NCBI RefSeq assembly: GCF_031181555.1
Contig: NZ_JAPSKQ010000001.1
Span: 90,951 to 129,768 of the forward strand
Reading direction: 5' to 3'
Length of the DNA stretch: 38,818 bases
Origin: Streptomyces sp.
GTDB taxonomy: Bacteria; Actinomycetota; Actinomycetes; Streptomycetales; Streptomycetaceae
A model generated the notes under the pieces. It had not been told where the DNA came from and searched no databases. It saw only the letters and a program-made list of their open reading frames with translations. The position numbers and the translations under genes are program-made. Positions 15,987-24,200 of this stretch are shown one piece after another; the stretch's first letter is position 1; each line of letters opens with the position of its first letter.

Positions 15987-16808
15987 CTAGTGAATATGAT
16001 TTTCATATTCTAGTGCTGTGAGAGGGTGATCCGGGTAACACACCGGCCAGCCGCCCTCCGGGTCCCGGCCGACCCGGCCGGCCACCTGGAGCACGTCCGC
16101 GAGCAGCCCGGGTGTCACGACCTCCTCCGGCGGCCCGTCGGCGGCCACCCGGCCGTCCCGCAGGGCCACGATCCGCTCGGCGAACCGGGCGGCGTGGGCG
16201 AGGTCGTGCAGCACCATCACGACGGTCAGGCCGCGCTCCTCGCGCAGCCGCACCACGGTCCGCAGCACGTCGAGCTGGTGATGCAGGTCGAGATAGGTGG
16301 TCGGCTCGTCGAGCAGGAGGATCCGGGTGTCCTGGGCGAGCGCCATCGCCAGCCGGACCCGCTGGCGCTCACCGCCGGACAGCGCGTCCACGGGCCGCTC
16401 CGCCCACGACTCGACGCCCACGTCCCGCAACGCCCGCCGTACGACGGGATCGTCGCCCTCGCGCAGCATGCCGAGCGGGCCGCGCGCCGCGTACCGGCCC
16501 TGCCGGACGAGGTGCCGCACGGTCATGCCCGGGACGGCCGGGGCCGACTGGTGCAGCAACGCGACCCGCCGGGCGGTGTCCCGCCGGGAGAGCCGGGCGA
16601 GGTCGTCGGTGCCGAGCAGCACGCGTCCCTCCGCGGGCCGCAGCAGGCCGGCGGCCAGGCGCAACAGCGTCGACTTGCCACAGCCGTTGAGGCCGATGAG
16701 GGCGGTCAGCTCGCCCGGCCGCACGGTCATGTCGACGCCGCGCAGCACGGGTCGGCCCGGGTAGCCGAAGTGGACCCCTTCGACGCGGATCCCCATGGGT
16801 TCGGTCAT
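15987..16808 (-). CDS. Siderophore-type ABC importer ATP-binding protein (FecE-like)
   Basis: A 273-residue ATPase of the FecE/FhuC/BtuD type that drives uptake of metal chelates through the two permeases upstream. Walker A is GLNGCGKST, the signature LSGGERQR, and Walker B ILLLDEPTTYLDLHHQ with the family's D-loop His. ATG 16808 has AAGGA 7 nt upstream and lies 25 bp from the preceding stop. The last codons (LEYENHIH, then TAG at 15989) are made of the AT-rich regulatory palindrome of the next operon, an unusual overlap of gene and operator. Last gene of a fecB-C-D-E order operon. Confidence 0.92.
   Translation of the reverse strand: MTEPMGIRVEGVHFGYPGRPVLRGVDMTVRPGELTALIGLNGCGKSTLLRLAAGLLRPAEGRVLLGTDDLARLSRRDTARRVALLHQSAPAVPGMTVRHLVRQGRYAARGPLGMLREGDDPVVRRALRDVGVESWAERPVDALSGGERQRVRLAMALAQDTRILLLDEPTTYLDLHHQLDVLRTVVRLREERGLTVVMVLHDLAHAARFAERIVALRDGRVAADGPPEEVVTPGLLADVLQVAGRVGRDPEGGWPVCYPDHPLTALEYENHIH
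15991..16005. promoter_or_regulatory. Zur-type box controlling the RiPP operon, inside the fecE 3' end
   Basis: TGAATATGATTTTCA matches 14 of 15 positions of the actinobacterial Zur consensus TGAAAATGATTTTCA as I remember it. It sits in a larger 19-bp palindrome (15992-16010, 8-bp arms around TTT). It lies 63 bp upstream of the precursor start. A minus-strand TAGTGT (15984-15989) could be the -10 element, with the box then filling the -35/-10 spacer. Zinc-loaded Zur bound here would shut off the peptide operon. Iron regulators of the DmdR/IdeR type use a different sequence. Confidence 0.72.
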
Positions 16809-16833
16809 GCTCTGTCCTTCGTCGACACATCGA

Positions 16834-17841
16834 TCAGAACGTTCGGTCCGGGGCGCGGCGCACGACGACCAGCAGCAGCCCGGCCCCGACGCAGGTGGTG
16901 AGCGCCCCGACGGGCAGGGTGAGCGTGCCCGCGCCCCCTGTCGTCGCCAGCAGCCGGGAGGCCAGCTGGGCCGCAGCGTCCGCCCCGCACACCACGACCG
17001 CCCCGACGAGGGCGGCGCCCGGCAGGGCCCGGCGCAGGTCCGCGCCGAACACCGCGAGGGCGAGGTGCGGCACGAGCAGCCCGACGAACCCCAGCGCCCC
17101 GACGGCGGCGACGGCTCCCGCGGTCAGCGCCACCGCGCACAGCAGGGCGAGCCGGCGGGCCCGGCCGGTGGCCAGACCGGCGGCGGTGGCGATGTCGTCG
17201 CCGCAGCGCAGCAGGGTCAGCGGGCCGGCCAGCAGCCAGGCCACCGCCGTCCAGACCATCGCCCAGGGCCACAGCAGGTGCCAGTGCTGCCAGACCCGGC
17301 CCTCGGTGGTGCCGACCAGCCACTGGACGACGCTGCCCAGCTGCCCCGGCGCCACGAGCAGCACCATGGCGGTGAGCCCGCCGAGCACCGCCGAGACGAG
17401 CACCCCGTGCACGGCGGTCTGCGCGGGATCGGCCCCGCCGCGCCCGGCCAGCAGCCACAGCAGCGCCGCCCCGGCACAGCCGCCCAGGCAGGCGGCGACG
17501 ACCACGGCCAGCGGCGACTCCCACCCCGCGAACCCGAGTCCGGTCGCGGTGACCGCACCGAGCACCGCACCCGGCGTCACCCCGGTGACCTCGGGTCCGG
17601 CGAGGGGGTTGCGCAGGGCCGACTGCAGGACCAGGCCGGCGACAGCGAGGCACGCCCCCGCTCCGAGGGCCACCAGGAGCCGGGGCAGGCGGAGTTGGAG
17701 CAGGATGTGCCGCTCCGTGGGGCTGCCCCCTCCCCCGAGGACGTCCCAGAGCGCGGCCGGGGACATGCCGCGCCCGGCGGCCAGTTCGGCGCCGGCGCAC
17801 ACGACGACGAGTGCGACGAGCACGGTGAAACGCCGGCTCAC
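16834..17841 (-). CDS. Siderophore-type ABC importer permease (FecD-like)
   Basis: A 335-residue FecCD-family permease with about nine to ten membrane helices. Typical family motifs include RLPRLLVALGAGACLAVAG followed by LVLQSALRNPLAGPEV and, near the end, GFVGLLVPHLAL. That last segment is the contact loop for the ATPase. GTG 17841 overlaps the stop of the preceding permease by GTGA. With 17838-18962 it forms the membrane pair of a chelate importer fed by the lipoprotein at 18959-19933. Confidence 0.92.
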   Translation of the reverse strand: MSRRFTVLVALVVVCAGAELAAGRGMSPAALWDVLGGGGSPTERHILLQLRLPRLLVALGAGACLAVAGLVLQSALRNPLAGPEVTGVTPGAVLGAVTATGLGFAGWESPLAVVVAACLGGCAGAALLWLLAGRGGADPAQTAVHGVLVSAVLGGLTAMVLLVAPGQLGSVVQWLVGTTEGRVWQHWHLLWPWAMVWTAVAWLLAGPLTLLRCGDDIATAAGLATGRARRLALLCAVALTAGAVAAVGALGFVGLLVPHLALAVFGADLRRALPGAALVGAVVVCGADAAAQLASRLLATTGGAGTLTLPVGALTTCVGAGLLLVVVRRAPDRTF

Positions 17842-18962
17842 CGGGCCTCCTCCGCTCGGACCTGCTCCGGGAGCACGGGGGCGGGCCCGGCACCCGGTCC
17901 GGGGGCCGCGCCCGCGCCGCCCCACCGCCGGCGGCGTCCCGGGCGCCGGTTCCCGGAGCGCAGGAGGACGACTCCCGCGGGTACGCCCAGCAGTGCCGTC
18001 CAGGCGCCGGCCGGGGTCTCCACGGGGGCCAGCGCGAGCCGGGCCGGGAGGTCGGCGACGGCCACCACGACGGCCCCCCACGCCGCCGACCAGGGCAGCC
18101 ACCGCACCGCGTCCGCCCGCGGGTCGATCCGGCGGGCCAGGTGCGGGGCGAGGAAACCGACCCACGCCACCGGCCCGCACACCGCCGTCACCGGCGCGAT
18201 CAGCACGATGGCGATGGCCAGCGCCGCGAACCGGGCCCGCTGGGCGCGCACGCCCAGCGCCTCGGCGTCCTCGTCGCCCAGCCGCAGCACCGAGAGCACC
18301 GGCGCGCACAGCACGAGCGCGGGCACCGCGACGAGCAGCCAGGGCCACAGTCCGGTCACGTCCTCCCAGGTGCGGGCGGAGAGGGAGCCGAGGAGATAGC
18401 GGTAGATGAGCTGGAGGTCGAGCTGGTCGGCCATCACCATCAGCACCAGCAGCGCCGCCTGCAACGCGGCGGAGACCGCGGCCCCCGTCAGGAGCACGGC
18501 CGACGGACTGCGCCCCAGCCCGGCGGCGAGCAGGGTCAGCCCGCCGCCGAACGCGGCCCCGCCGATGGCGAGCAGGGGCTGCGCGGCGGCCGGGACGGAC
18601 ACCGCGAGGACCAGGGGCGCGGCGACCCCGAGCGCGGCCCCCGAGGAGACGCCCAGCATCTCCGGGACGGCCAGCGGATTGCGCAGCGCCTCCTGGAGCA
18701 CGAGTCCCGCCGCGCCCAGGCAGGCACCGGCGAGCAGCGCCAGTACCAGCCGGGGTACGCGGAGTTCGCCCACGACGACGCCGGCGAGCGTGGTGTCCCC
18801 GTCGGCGAGTGCGGCGGGGACGCGGTGGAGCGGCACGTACGGGGTGCCCAGGGTCAGGGCGCACACGGAGGCCGCGGCCAGCAGGACGAGCACGGCGGGG
18901 AGCTGCCACCGTCCCCTCCGGCCGGCCGCCTCCGCGGCGCCCTTCACGGTGGGGGCGCTCAC
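17838..18962 (-). CDS. Siderophore-type ABC importer permease (FecC-like)
   Basis: A 374-residue FecCD-family permease. Family motifs are RVPRLVLALLAGACLGAAG, LVLQEALRNPLAVPEM, and WVGFLAPHLARRI (ATPase contact). GTG 18962 overlaps the lipoprotein gene's stop by GTGA, so translation is coupled. The C-terminus carries an extra Gly/Pro/Arg-rich tail of about 40 residues (starting RRPGRRRRWG) beyond the last helix. This is longer than usual and of no evident function. A start at the internal GTG six codons on is possible. Confidence 0.9.
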   Translation of the reverse strand: MSAPTVKGAAEAAGRRGRWQLPAVLVLLAAASVCALTLGTPYVPLHRVPAALADGDTTLAGVVVGELRVPRLVLALLAGACLGAAGLVLQEALRNPLAVPEMLGVSSGAALGVAAPLVLAVSVPAAAQPLLAIGGAAFGGGLTLLAAGLGRSPSAVLLTGAAVSAALQAALLVLMVMADQLDLQLIYRYLLGSLSARTWEDVTGLWPWLLVAVPALVLCAPVLSVLRLGDEDAEALGVRAQRARFAALAIAIVLIAPVTAVCGPVAWVGFLAPHLARRIDPRADAVRWLPWSAAWGAVVVAVADLPARLALAPVETPAGAWTALLGVPAGVVLLRSGNRRPGRRRRWGGAGAAPGPGAGPAPVLPEQVRAEEAR

Positions 18963-19933
18963 CGCAGTGCGGCCGTGGCCTCGTCGAGGACGATGCCCAG
19001 CGAACGGGTGCCGCGCCCCTTGGCCCACACCTCGGAGTTCACCTCGTGGACGTCGCCGTTGCGCACGGCCGGGATCTTGCCCCACAGCGGGTTCTTCGCC
19101 AGCTTCTCGGACAGCTTGCCGTCCGCGTCGCCGAAGCTCATGGTCTCGACGAACAGCACGTCGACGTCCTTGGCGAGGATCTCCTCCAGGCTGTAACTCC
19201 CCTCCACGCCCCGGGACTTCCAGGGGTAGTCGGCGATCTTCGGGAACAGGCTGGCGGCGGCGTCCCCCTCGGGGGTGGCGACGCCGAAGTTCTCGTCGCT
19301 GCCGTAGATGATCAGCGCGGTGCGGTCGCTCTTCGCCCGTTCCGCCGCGGCCAGCTTGGTGCGGAAGGCCTTCTCGGCCTTCTCCCCCTCGGCGGTGCGC
19401 CCGGTGAGCGCGGCGACGTCGCGCAGGTAGCCCACGCTGTCCTGCCAGGTCTCCGGCTGCATGGGCCAGAAGGTGGTGGCGCCCTTCAGGGCGGGGGCGA
19501 GTTTGCCGTGGGTGTCCTCCAGGCCGATCACGAGGTCGGGTTCGTGGGAGAGGATCGCCTCCACCTCGGGGGCGATGAACCCGCCGGGGATGATCTCGAC
19601 CTGCCGGGCCCCCTCCTTCCCGAGGAAGTCCTCGTGGGCGAGGAGCGCGCTGTTCGTGGCCGTGGGGACGATGCCCAGTTCGGTCAGGATGTCGTCGCAC
19701 ATCGCGAACAGGCAGACGATGCGCCGCGGTTCCTTCGGCAGGGAGATCTTGACGCCGTTCGCGTCGGTCAACTCCCGTGTCGCCTCGATGGGTTCCACGG
19801 TGACGTCGGTCCCGGCGCCGGCGGCCCCCTCCTCGCTCGCGGGCTCGGTGGACGCTCCGCATCCGGCCAGGACGACGCACGCCAGGGCGGCGGCGAGCCG
19901 GTTTCGGACGGATCTGGACAGTGGGCGCAGCAT
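18959..19933 (-). CDS. Metal-chelate-binding lipoprotein (FecB-like)
   Basis: A 324-residue lipoprotein that captures a chelate outside the cell and delivers it to the permeases. The signal peptide ends in the lipobox LAGC (Cys25). The TroA-like/periplasmic-binding family 2 domain begins at PRRIVCLFAMCDDILTELG, with the usual GGFIAPEVEAILSHEPDLVIGLE and, at the end, RNGDVHEVNSEVW. It is of the siderophore type, not the free-zinc ZnuA type, and has no His-rich loop. This suggests that the ligand is an organic metal complex. ATG 19933 follows GAGGG. First gene of the operon and divergent from the propeller gene across a Zur-type box. Confidence 0.9.
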   Translation of the reverse strand: MLRPLSRSVRNRLAAALACVVLAGCGASTEPASEEGAAGAGTDVTVEPIEATRELTDANGVKISLPKEPRRIVCLFAMCDDILTELGIVPTATNSALLAHEDFLGKEGARQVEIIPGGFIAPEVEAILSHEPDLVIGLEDTHGKLAPALKGATTFWPMQPETWQDSVGYLRDVAALTGRTAEGEKAEKAFRTKLAAAERAKSDRTALIIYGSDENFGVATPEGDAAASLFPKIADYPWKSRGVEGSYSLEEILAKDVDVLFVETMSFGDADGKLSEKLAKNPLWGKIPAVRNGDVHEVNSEVWAKGRGTRSLGIVLDEATAALR

Positions 19934-19981
19934 GGCATGCCCTCGCTTCTTCTCAGGGGCCGGAACGCCGTTGAAGATACA

Positions 19982-19996
19982 TGATAATCGTTTTCA
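19982..19996. promoter_or_regulatory. Zur-type box in the divergent fecB / propeller promoter region
   Basis: TGATAATCGTTTTCA; its reverse complement TGAAAACGATTATCA matches 13 of 15 positions of the remembered Zur consensus. It stands 48 bp before the lipoprotein start and 30 bp before the divergent propeller start, in the only AT-rich stretch of the gap, so it could control both. It is the second such box in 4 kb, the other preceding the precursor gene. Confidence 0.72.
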
Positions 19997-20026
19997 ACAG
20001 ATCGTTCCCGCCCCCTGGAGGCTCCG

Positions 20027-21223
20027 ATGACCGTCGATCCGCTCCTGCTCGTCTCCGGCCATGTGGAAGGGGTGGTGCGAGTGCTGACCGTGCCGGACGG
20101 AACCGAGGTCCACCGCCTGACGGGCCGTCATCTATCCGAGCACGCGGGGTTCCTGGCGCTCCCCGGCGGCCGGGTGGCCTGTGTCGACGACCGCAGGGGC
20201 GAACTGCTGGTGCTCGATCCGTTCGGCGGTGCGCTCGTCGCGGCCGCGGTCCCGGTCGCCGTACCGGCCGAGCACCTCGCCGCGGATCCCTCGGGGCGCC
20301 TGCTGGCCGTCACGACCGGGGTGGGCAGGAACGCCGGGCCGTGGTCGGACCTGGTGACGGTCGTGGACCTCGCCACGGGGGACGCGGCCCGGGTCCGCAC
20401 GCGCGTGGGTGAGCCGGGGGTGACGGTGCTCGGGGGTGAGGACCCCCTGGTCGTCCTGCGGCACCGTGAGCCGGGGGCGCTCGCCGTCCACCGCTTCGCC
20501 GACCTGCTCGGGGCTCCGCCCGGCTGCCCGCCGGCCGTCCCGCACGCGCAGCTCCCGCTGCCGGCCGACGGTCACGGGGACGCCCACGACCCGTACGACG
20601 GCACCGTGTTCGCGGCCACGGGCGAGGGGGTGCACCGGGCGCGCCGGGAGGGCGGCACGCTCGCGGCGGAACCGGTGATCCCCTGGGGGTCACCGGCCCG
20701 GGGCTGGTACCTGCGGCTGGATCCGGTACGGCGGACGCTGTGGTCGACGCTGCGCGGTGGTCCCCCGGATCCGCTGCGCTGGCCGGAGTGGACCAACCAG
20801 GCGTGGTGCCACGAGCCGGGGACGGGCCGCACCACCCTGACCGACCTCGGCCCGGGGCTGGTCTTCCGGCTGGCCCTCGCCCGCGACCACACGGCCTTCA
20901 CCCGCGTCCACCCCGACGGCGACGAACTGGTCCTGCTGGGCTCCGACGGCGGCGTCCGCCGCGTGCCGCTTCCCGCGATGGACGGCGCCCCGCGTCGCGG
21001 CGGCACGCCGTGGGAGGGGGTCCAGCGGCGGGCGGTGGCCGCGTCGCCCGGCGCGGACTGGGTCGCCGTCACCCGGGGCGGCCACGGCGAGGTGCACCTC
21101 GTCGACGCGCGGTCGGGCCGTGAGGCGGCCCGCCTGCGGCTGGACACCGGGCTGCGGCACGGCGGCCACGTCGTGCTGCGCACCCGGTCCGACGGCGCCG
21201 AGGGCGATCCGGTGGGCCGGTGA
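20027..21223 (+). CDS. Cytosolic beta-propeller (WD40/YVTN-like) protein
   Basis: A 398-residue protein made of repeated propeller blades: LLLVSGHVEGVVRVLTVPDG, VACVDDRRGELLVLDPFGG, LVTVVDLATGDAARVRTRVG and VHLVDARSGREAARLRLDTG. ATG 20027 has GGAGG 6 nt upstream. There is no signal peptide or membrane helix, so it is probably cytosolic. No enzyme family is recognisable, and a scaffold, chelate-handling or sensing role is only conjecture. It is divergent from the uptake operon and shares its Zur-type box, which makes it a likely member of the same regulon. It ends 20 bp from the convergent ATPase gene. Confidence 0.78.
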   Translation: MTVDPLLLVSGHVEGVVRVLTVPDGTEVHRLTGRHLSEHAGFLALPGGRVACVDDRRGELLVLDPFGGALVAAAVPVAVPAEHLAADPSGRLLAVTTGVGRNAGPWSDLVTVVDLATGDAARVRTRVGEPGVTVLGGEDPLVVLRHREPGALAVHRFADLLGAPPGCPPAVPHAQLPLPADGHGDAHDPYDGTVFAATGEGVHRARREGGTLAAEPVIPWGSPARGWYLRLDPVRRTLWSTLRGGPPDPLRWPEWTNQAWCHEPGTGRTTLTDLGPGLVFRLALARDHTAFTRVHPDGDELVLLGSDGGVRRVPLPAMDGAPRRGGTPWEGVQRRAVAASPGADWVAVTRGGHGEVHLVDARSGREAARLRLDTGLRHGGHVVLRTRSDGAEGDPVGR

Positions 21224-21243
21224 CCGCCGGTCCGCGGGTGCCG

Positions 21244-24200
21244 TCACGCCACCGGCCGCGCGGGACCGCTGTGCAGCAGGTGGCGGGTCTGCTGCACGGA
21301 GTCGCCGAGGCGCAGGGCGAGCCGGGACGCCGCCCCGTACAGGTGCCGTACCGACTCCAGGCGCTCCAGGCGCGGCGCGAGGGCCGACAGGACGATGGCC
21401 AGGGCCACGCCGGACCAGGCGAGGGGCCCGAGCGGGGTGCAGCCGAAGAAGTGGCTGACGCCGGGGGTCTGCACGAGGGCGGCGAGCACGGCGGCGGAGC
21501 CCAGCGCCGTCGCCCACACCAAGGGGCTGTGGCGGCGGCCGGAGAGGGTCTGCACGAGCTGCGCGCCGACCACGCCGCACAGGGCCATCGTGGTGGAGCG
21601 GCGTTCGGTGCCGGGGGTGAGACGGCCGATCAGATACGCGGTGACCGCGCCGAGGCAGGTGGTCACGCCCCGGCGCCGGATGGCGCGCAGCAGGGGTGCG
21701 CCGAGGACGTCGAGCCCCATCGGGCCGGTCGCGGCGTGCACCGCCGTCGAGGGGTCGTCGCTCGGGGTCACCGCCACCGCCATGGCCGGGAACATGTCGG
21801 TGAGCAGGTTGACCAGCAGCAGCTGACGGGTCGACAGCGGCGAGGAACCCGCCAGCAGGGTGCCCAGCACGCTGAAGCCGACCTCACCGGCGTTGCCGCC
21901 GATGAGGATGCTCACCGCGTCGGCGACGCTGCGCCACAGGGCGCGGCCCTCGCCGACGGCGTCCACCAGGACGGACAGGTCGCCGGTGGTGAGCACGATG
22001 TCGGCGGCGTTGCGGGCGGCGGCCGAGCCGCGGGCCTCGATGCCGACGCCGACGTCGGCGGCGCGGATCGCGGCGGCGTCGTTGGCACCGTCGCCGGCCA
22101 TCGCCACCACCCGGCCGGCCTGTTGCAGGGCCTCCACGACGTGGAGCTTCTGTTCGGGCGCGACCCGGGCGACGACGGCGGCGCCGCGCAGGGCGCGGAC
22201 CCGGTCGCGCCGCCCCATGGTGACGAGTTCGTCCCCGGTGACCACCTCGGTCTCCTCCGGCCAGCCCAGTTGCAGGGCGATGGCGCGGGCGGTCTCCGGG
22301 TGGTCGCCGGTGAGCATGACGGGCAGGATCCCGGAGCGGCGCAGTTCCGTGAGCAGCGCCTGCGAGGTGGCGCGCGGGACGTCGGCCAGGGCGATCAGAC
22401 CGACGAACTCCAGGTCCGCGAGGTCGGCGTCGAGTTCGGCGGCGGCGTCGGCCGCCCGGCACCGGCGACGGGCGACGGCGAGGACGCGCAGTCCCTGCCC
22501 GGCGAGGTCGTGGGCCGTCTCGGTCGCGTCGTCGGGGAGGTCCCGGCAGGCGGGGAGCACCGTCTCGGGGGCGCCCTTGACGACGAGGAGTCCACCGGCG
22601 TCCGCGTCGCCGGCGTCCCGTCCGACCGCCGCCGCGTAGCCCCGGCTGGCCTCGAAGGGGCGTTCGCCGTCGGCGGTCCAGGAGTCGTCGGGCGGGGCGA
22701 CGTCGAGGACCGCCTCGTCGGTGGCGTGCGCGACGCGGCGTCCCTCGCCCGTCTCCTCCTGCGGGCAGGCGCGGGCGGCCAGCCGCACGACCGGTACGGC
22801 CCGCTCGGTGTCCGGGGCGAGCACGGTGCCGTCGGCGGTGGCCACCCGGACCAGGCGGAGCCGGTTCTCGGTGAGGGTGCCGGTCTTGTCGAAGCAGACG
22901 GTGTCGACCCGGCCGAGCGCTTCCAGGGTGCGCGGGGTGCGGACCAGGACGCCGCGCCGGGACAGCCTGCGGGCGGCCGCCATCTGGGCGACGGTCGCGA
23001 CGAGCGGCAGGCCCTCGGGGACCGCGGCCACGGCCACGGCGACACCACCGCTGACGGCCCGCCGTATCGGGCTGCCGCGCAGCAGGGACAGTCCGGTCAC
23101 CAGCGCGCCGCCGGTGAGGGTCACCGGCAGGGCCTTGCGGGTCAGTTCCTGCAGCCGTGCCTGGACGCCGGCGGGCGGCGGGGTGCGGGCGGCCAGGGTG
23201 ATGGCCCGGCCCGCCTCGGTGCGGTCGCCGGTGTCCACCACGAGCGCGCAGGCCCGGCCGGCCACGACGGTGGTGCCCTCGAAGACCATGCAGGTGCGCT
23301 GGGCCACCGGTGCGCCGGGGGTGGGTTCGAGGGCCTTGGTCACGGGCAGCGACTCGCCGGTGAGTGCCGACTCGTCGACCTCCAGGCCGTCCGCCTCCAG
23401 CAGCCGCGCGTCCGCCGGTACGACGTCGCCGGCGCCGAGGCTGATCAGGTCACCCGGCCGCAGCCGGGCCGCGTCGACGGTGACCGTGTTCCGGCGGGCG
23501 TCCTGCCGGCGTGCCTTGGGCTGCTGCCGGGCGGCCAGCCGGGCCAGTGCGCGTTCCGCGCGCAGCCGCTGCAGGCCGCCCGCCACCGCGTTGATGTCCA
23601 TGGCGCCGACGACGAGCAGCGCGTCGACGAGCGAGCCGAGCAGGGCCGAGGCGACCGCGCCGGTGGCCAGGACGGGCGTGAGGGGGTCGTCGAGTTCCCG
23701 GCGGACGGCACCGGCCGCCTCCCAGGTCCAGCGGGCGGGGGCCGCCGCGGGCGTACGGGTGAGCCGTGCCGCCCGCTGCCACGCGCGGTCGGCGAGCAGG
23801 GCGGCGGCTCCACGGGGCTCGGCGTCGGTGCGGAAGGTGCCGAGCAGGTCGCGGGCCTCGTGCGGTTCCAGGGCGTGCCAGGGCACGTGCAGCCGGGGTT
23901 CGGGCGGCGTGGCGGTGGCCACCCGCGCGGCCGCGGTCAGACCGGCGAGCAGGGCACCGGCCGCCGCGATGTTCACCGGGGCGTGCCGGGTGAGCCGCCG
24001 CCAGATGCGGCCACCGGGTGTGCCGCCGCGGGCCACCATGAGCCCGGACAGGGCGGCGCCCGCCCGGGCCAGCGTCTGCGAGCGGCGGCCCACCTGGCGT
24101 GCCGCCGGGATCGCGGTCAGCAGGCGCCACACGTCCCCGAGTCCGTTCGGGGCGAGCGCGTCGGCGCCCCAGGCGACGGCCGAGCGCGCGTCGGTGAGGG

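Noticed and set aside
15991..16010. Iron (DmdR/IdeR) box rather than Zur box
   Set aside because: The actinobacterial iron box is close to TTAGGTTAGGCTAACCTAA. Neither operator here shows TTAGG/CCTAA arms, while both fit the Zur-type TGAAAAT-N-ATTTTCA pattern. Iron control is not excluded by experiment, only unlikely.
18141..19196. Plus-strand open frames through the permease genes
   Set aside because: They lie opposite strongly conserved FecCD/FecB genes and lack ribosome binding sites and domains.
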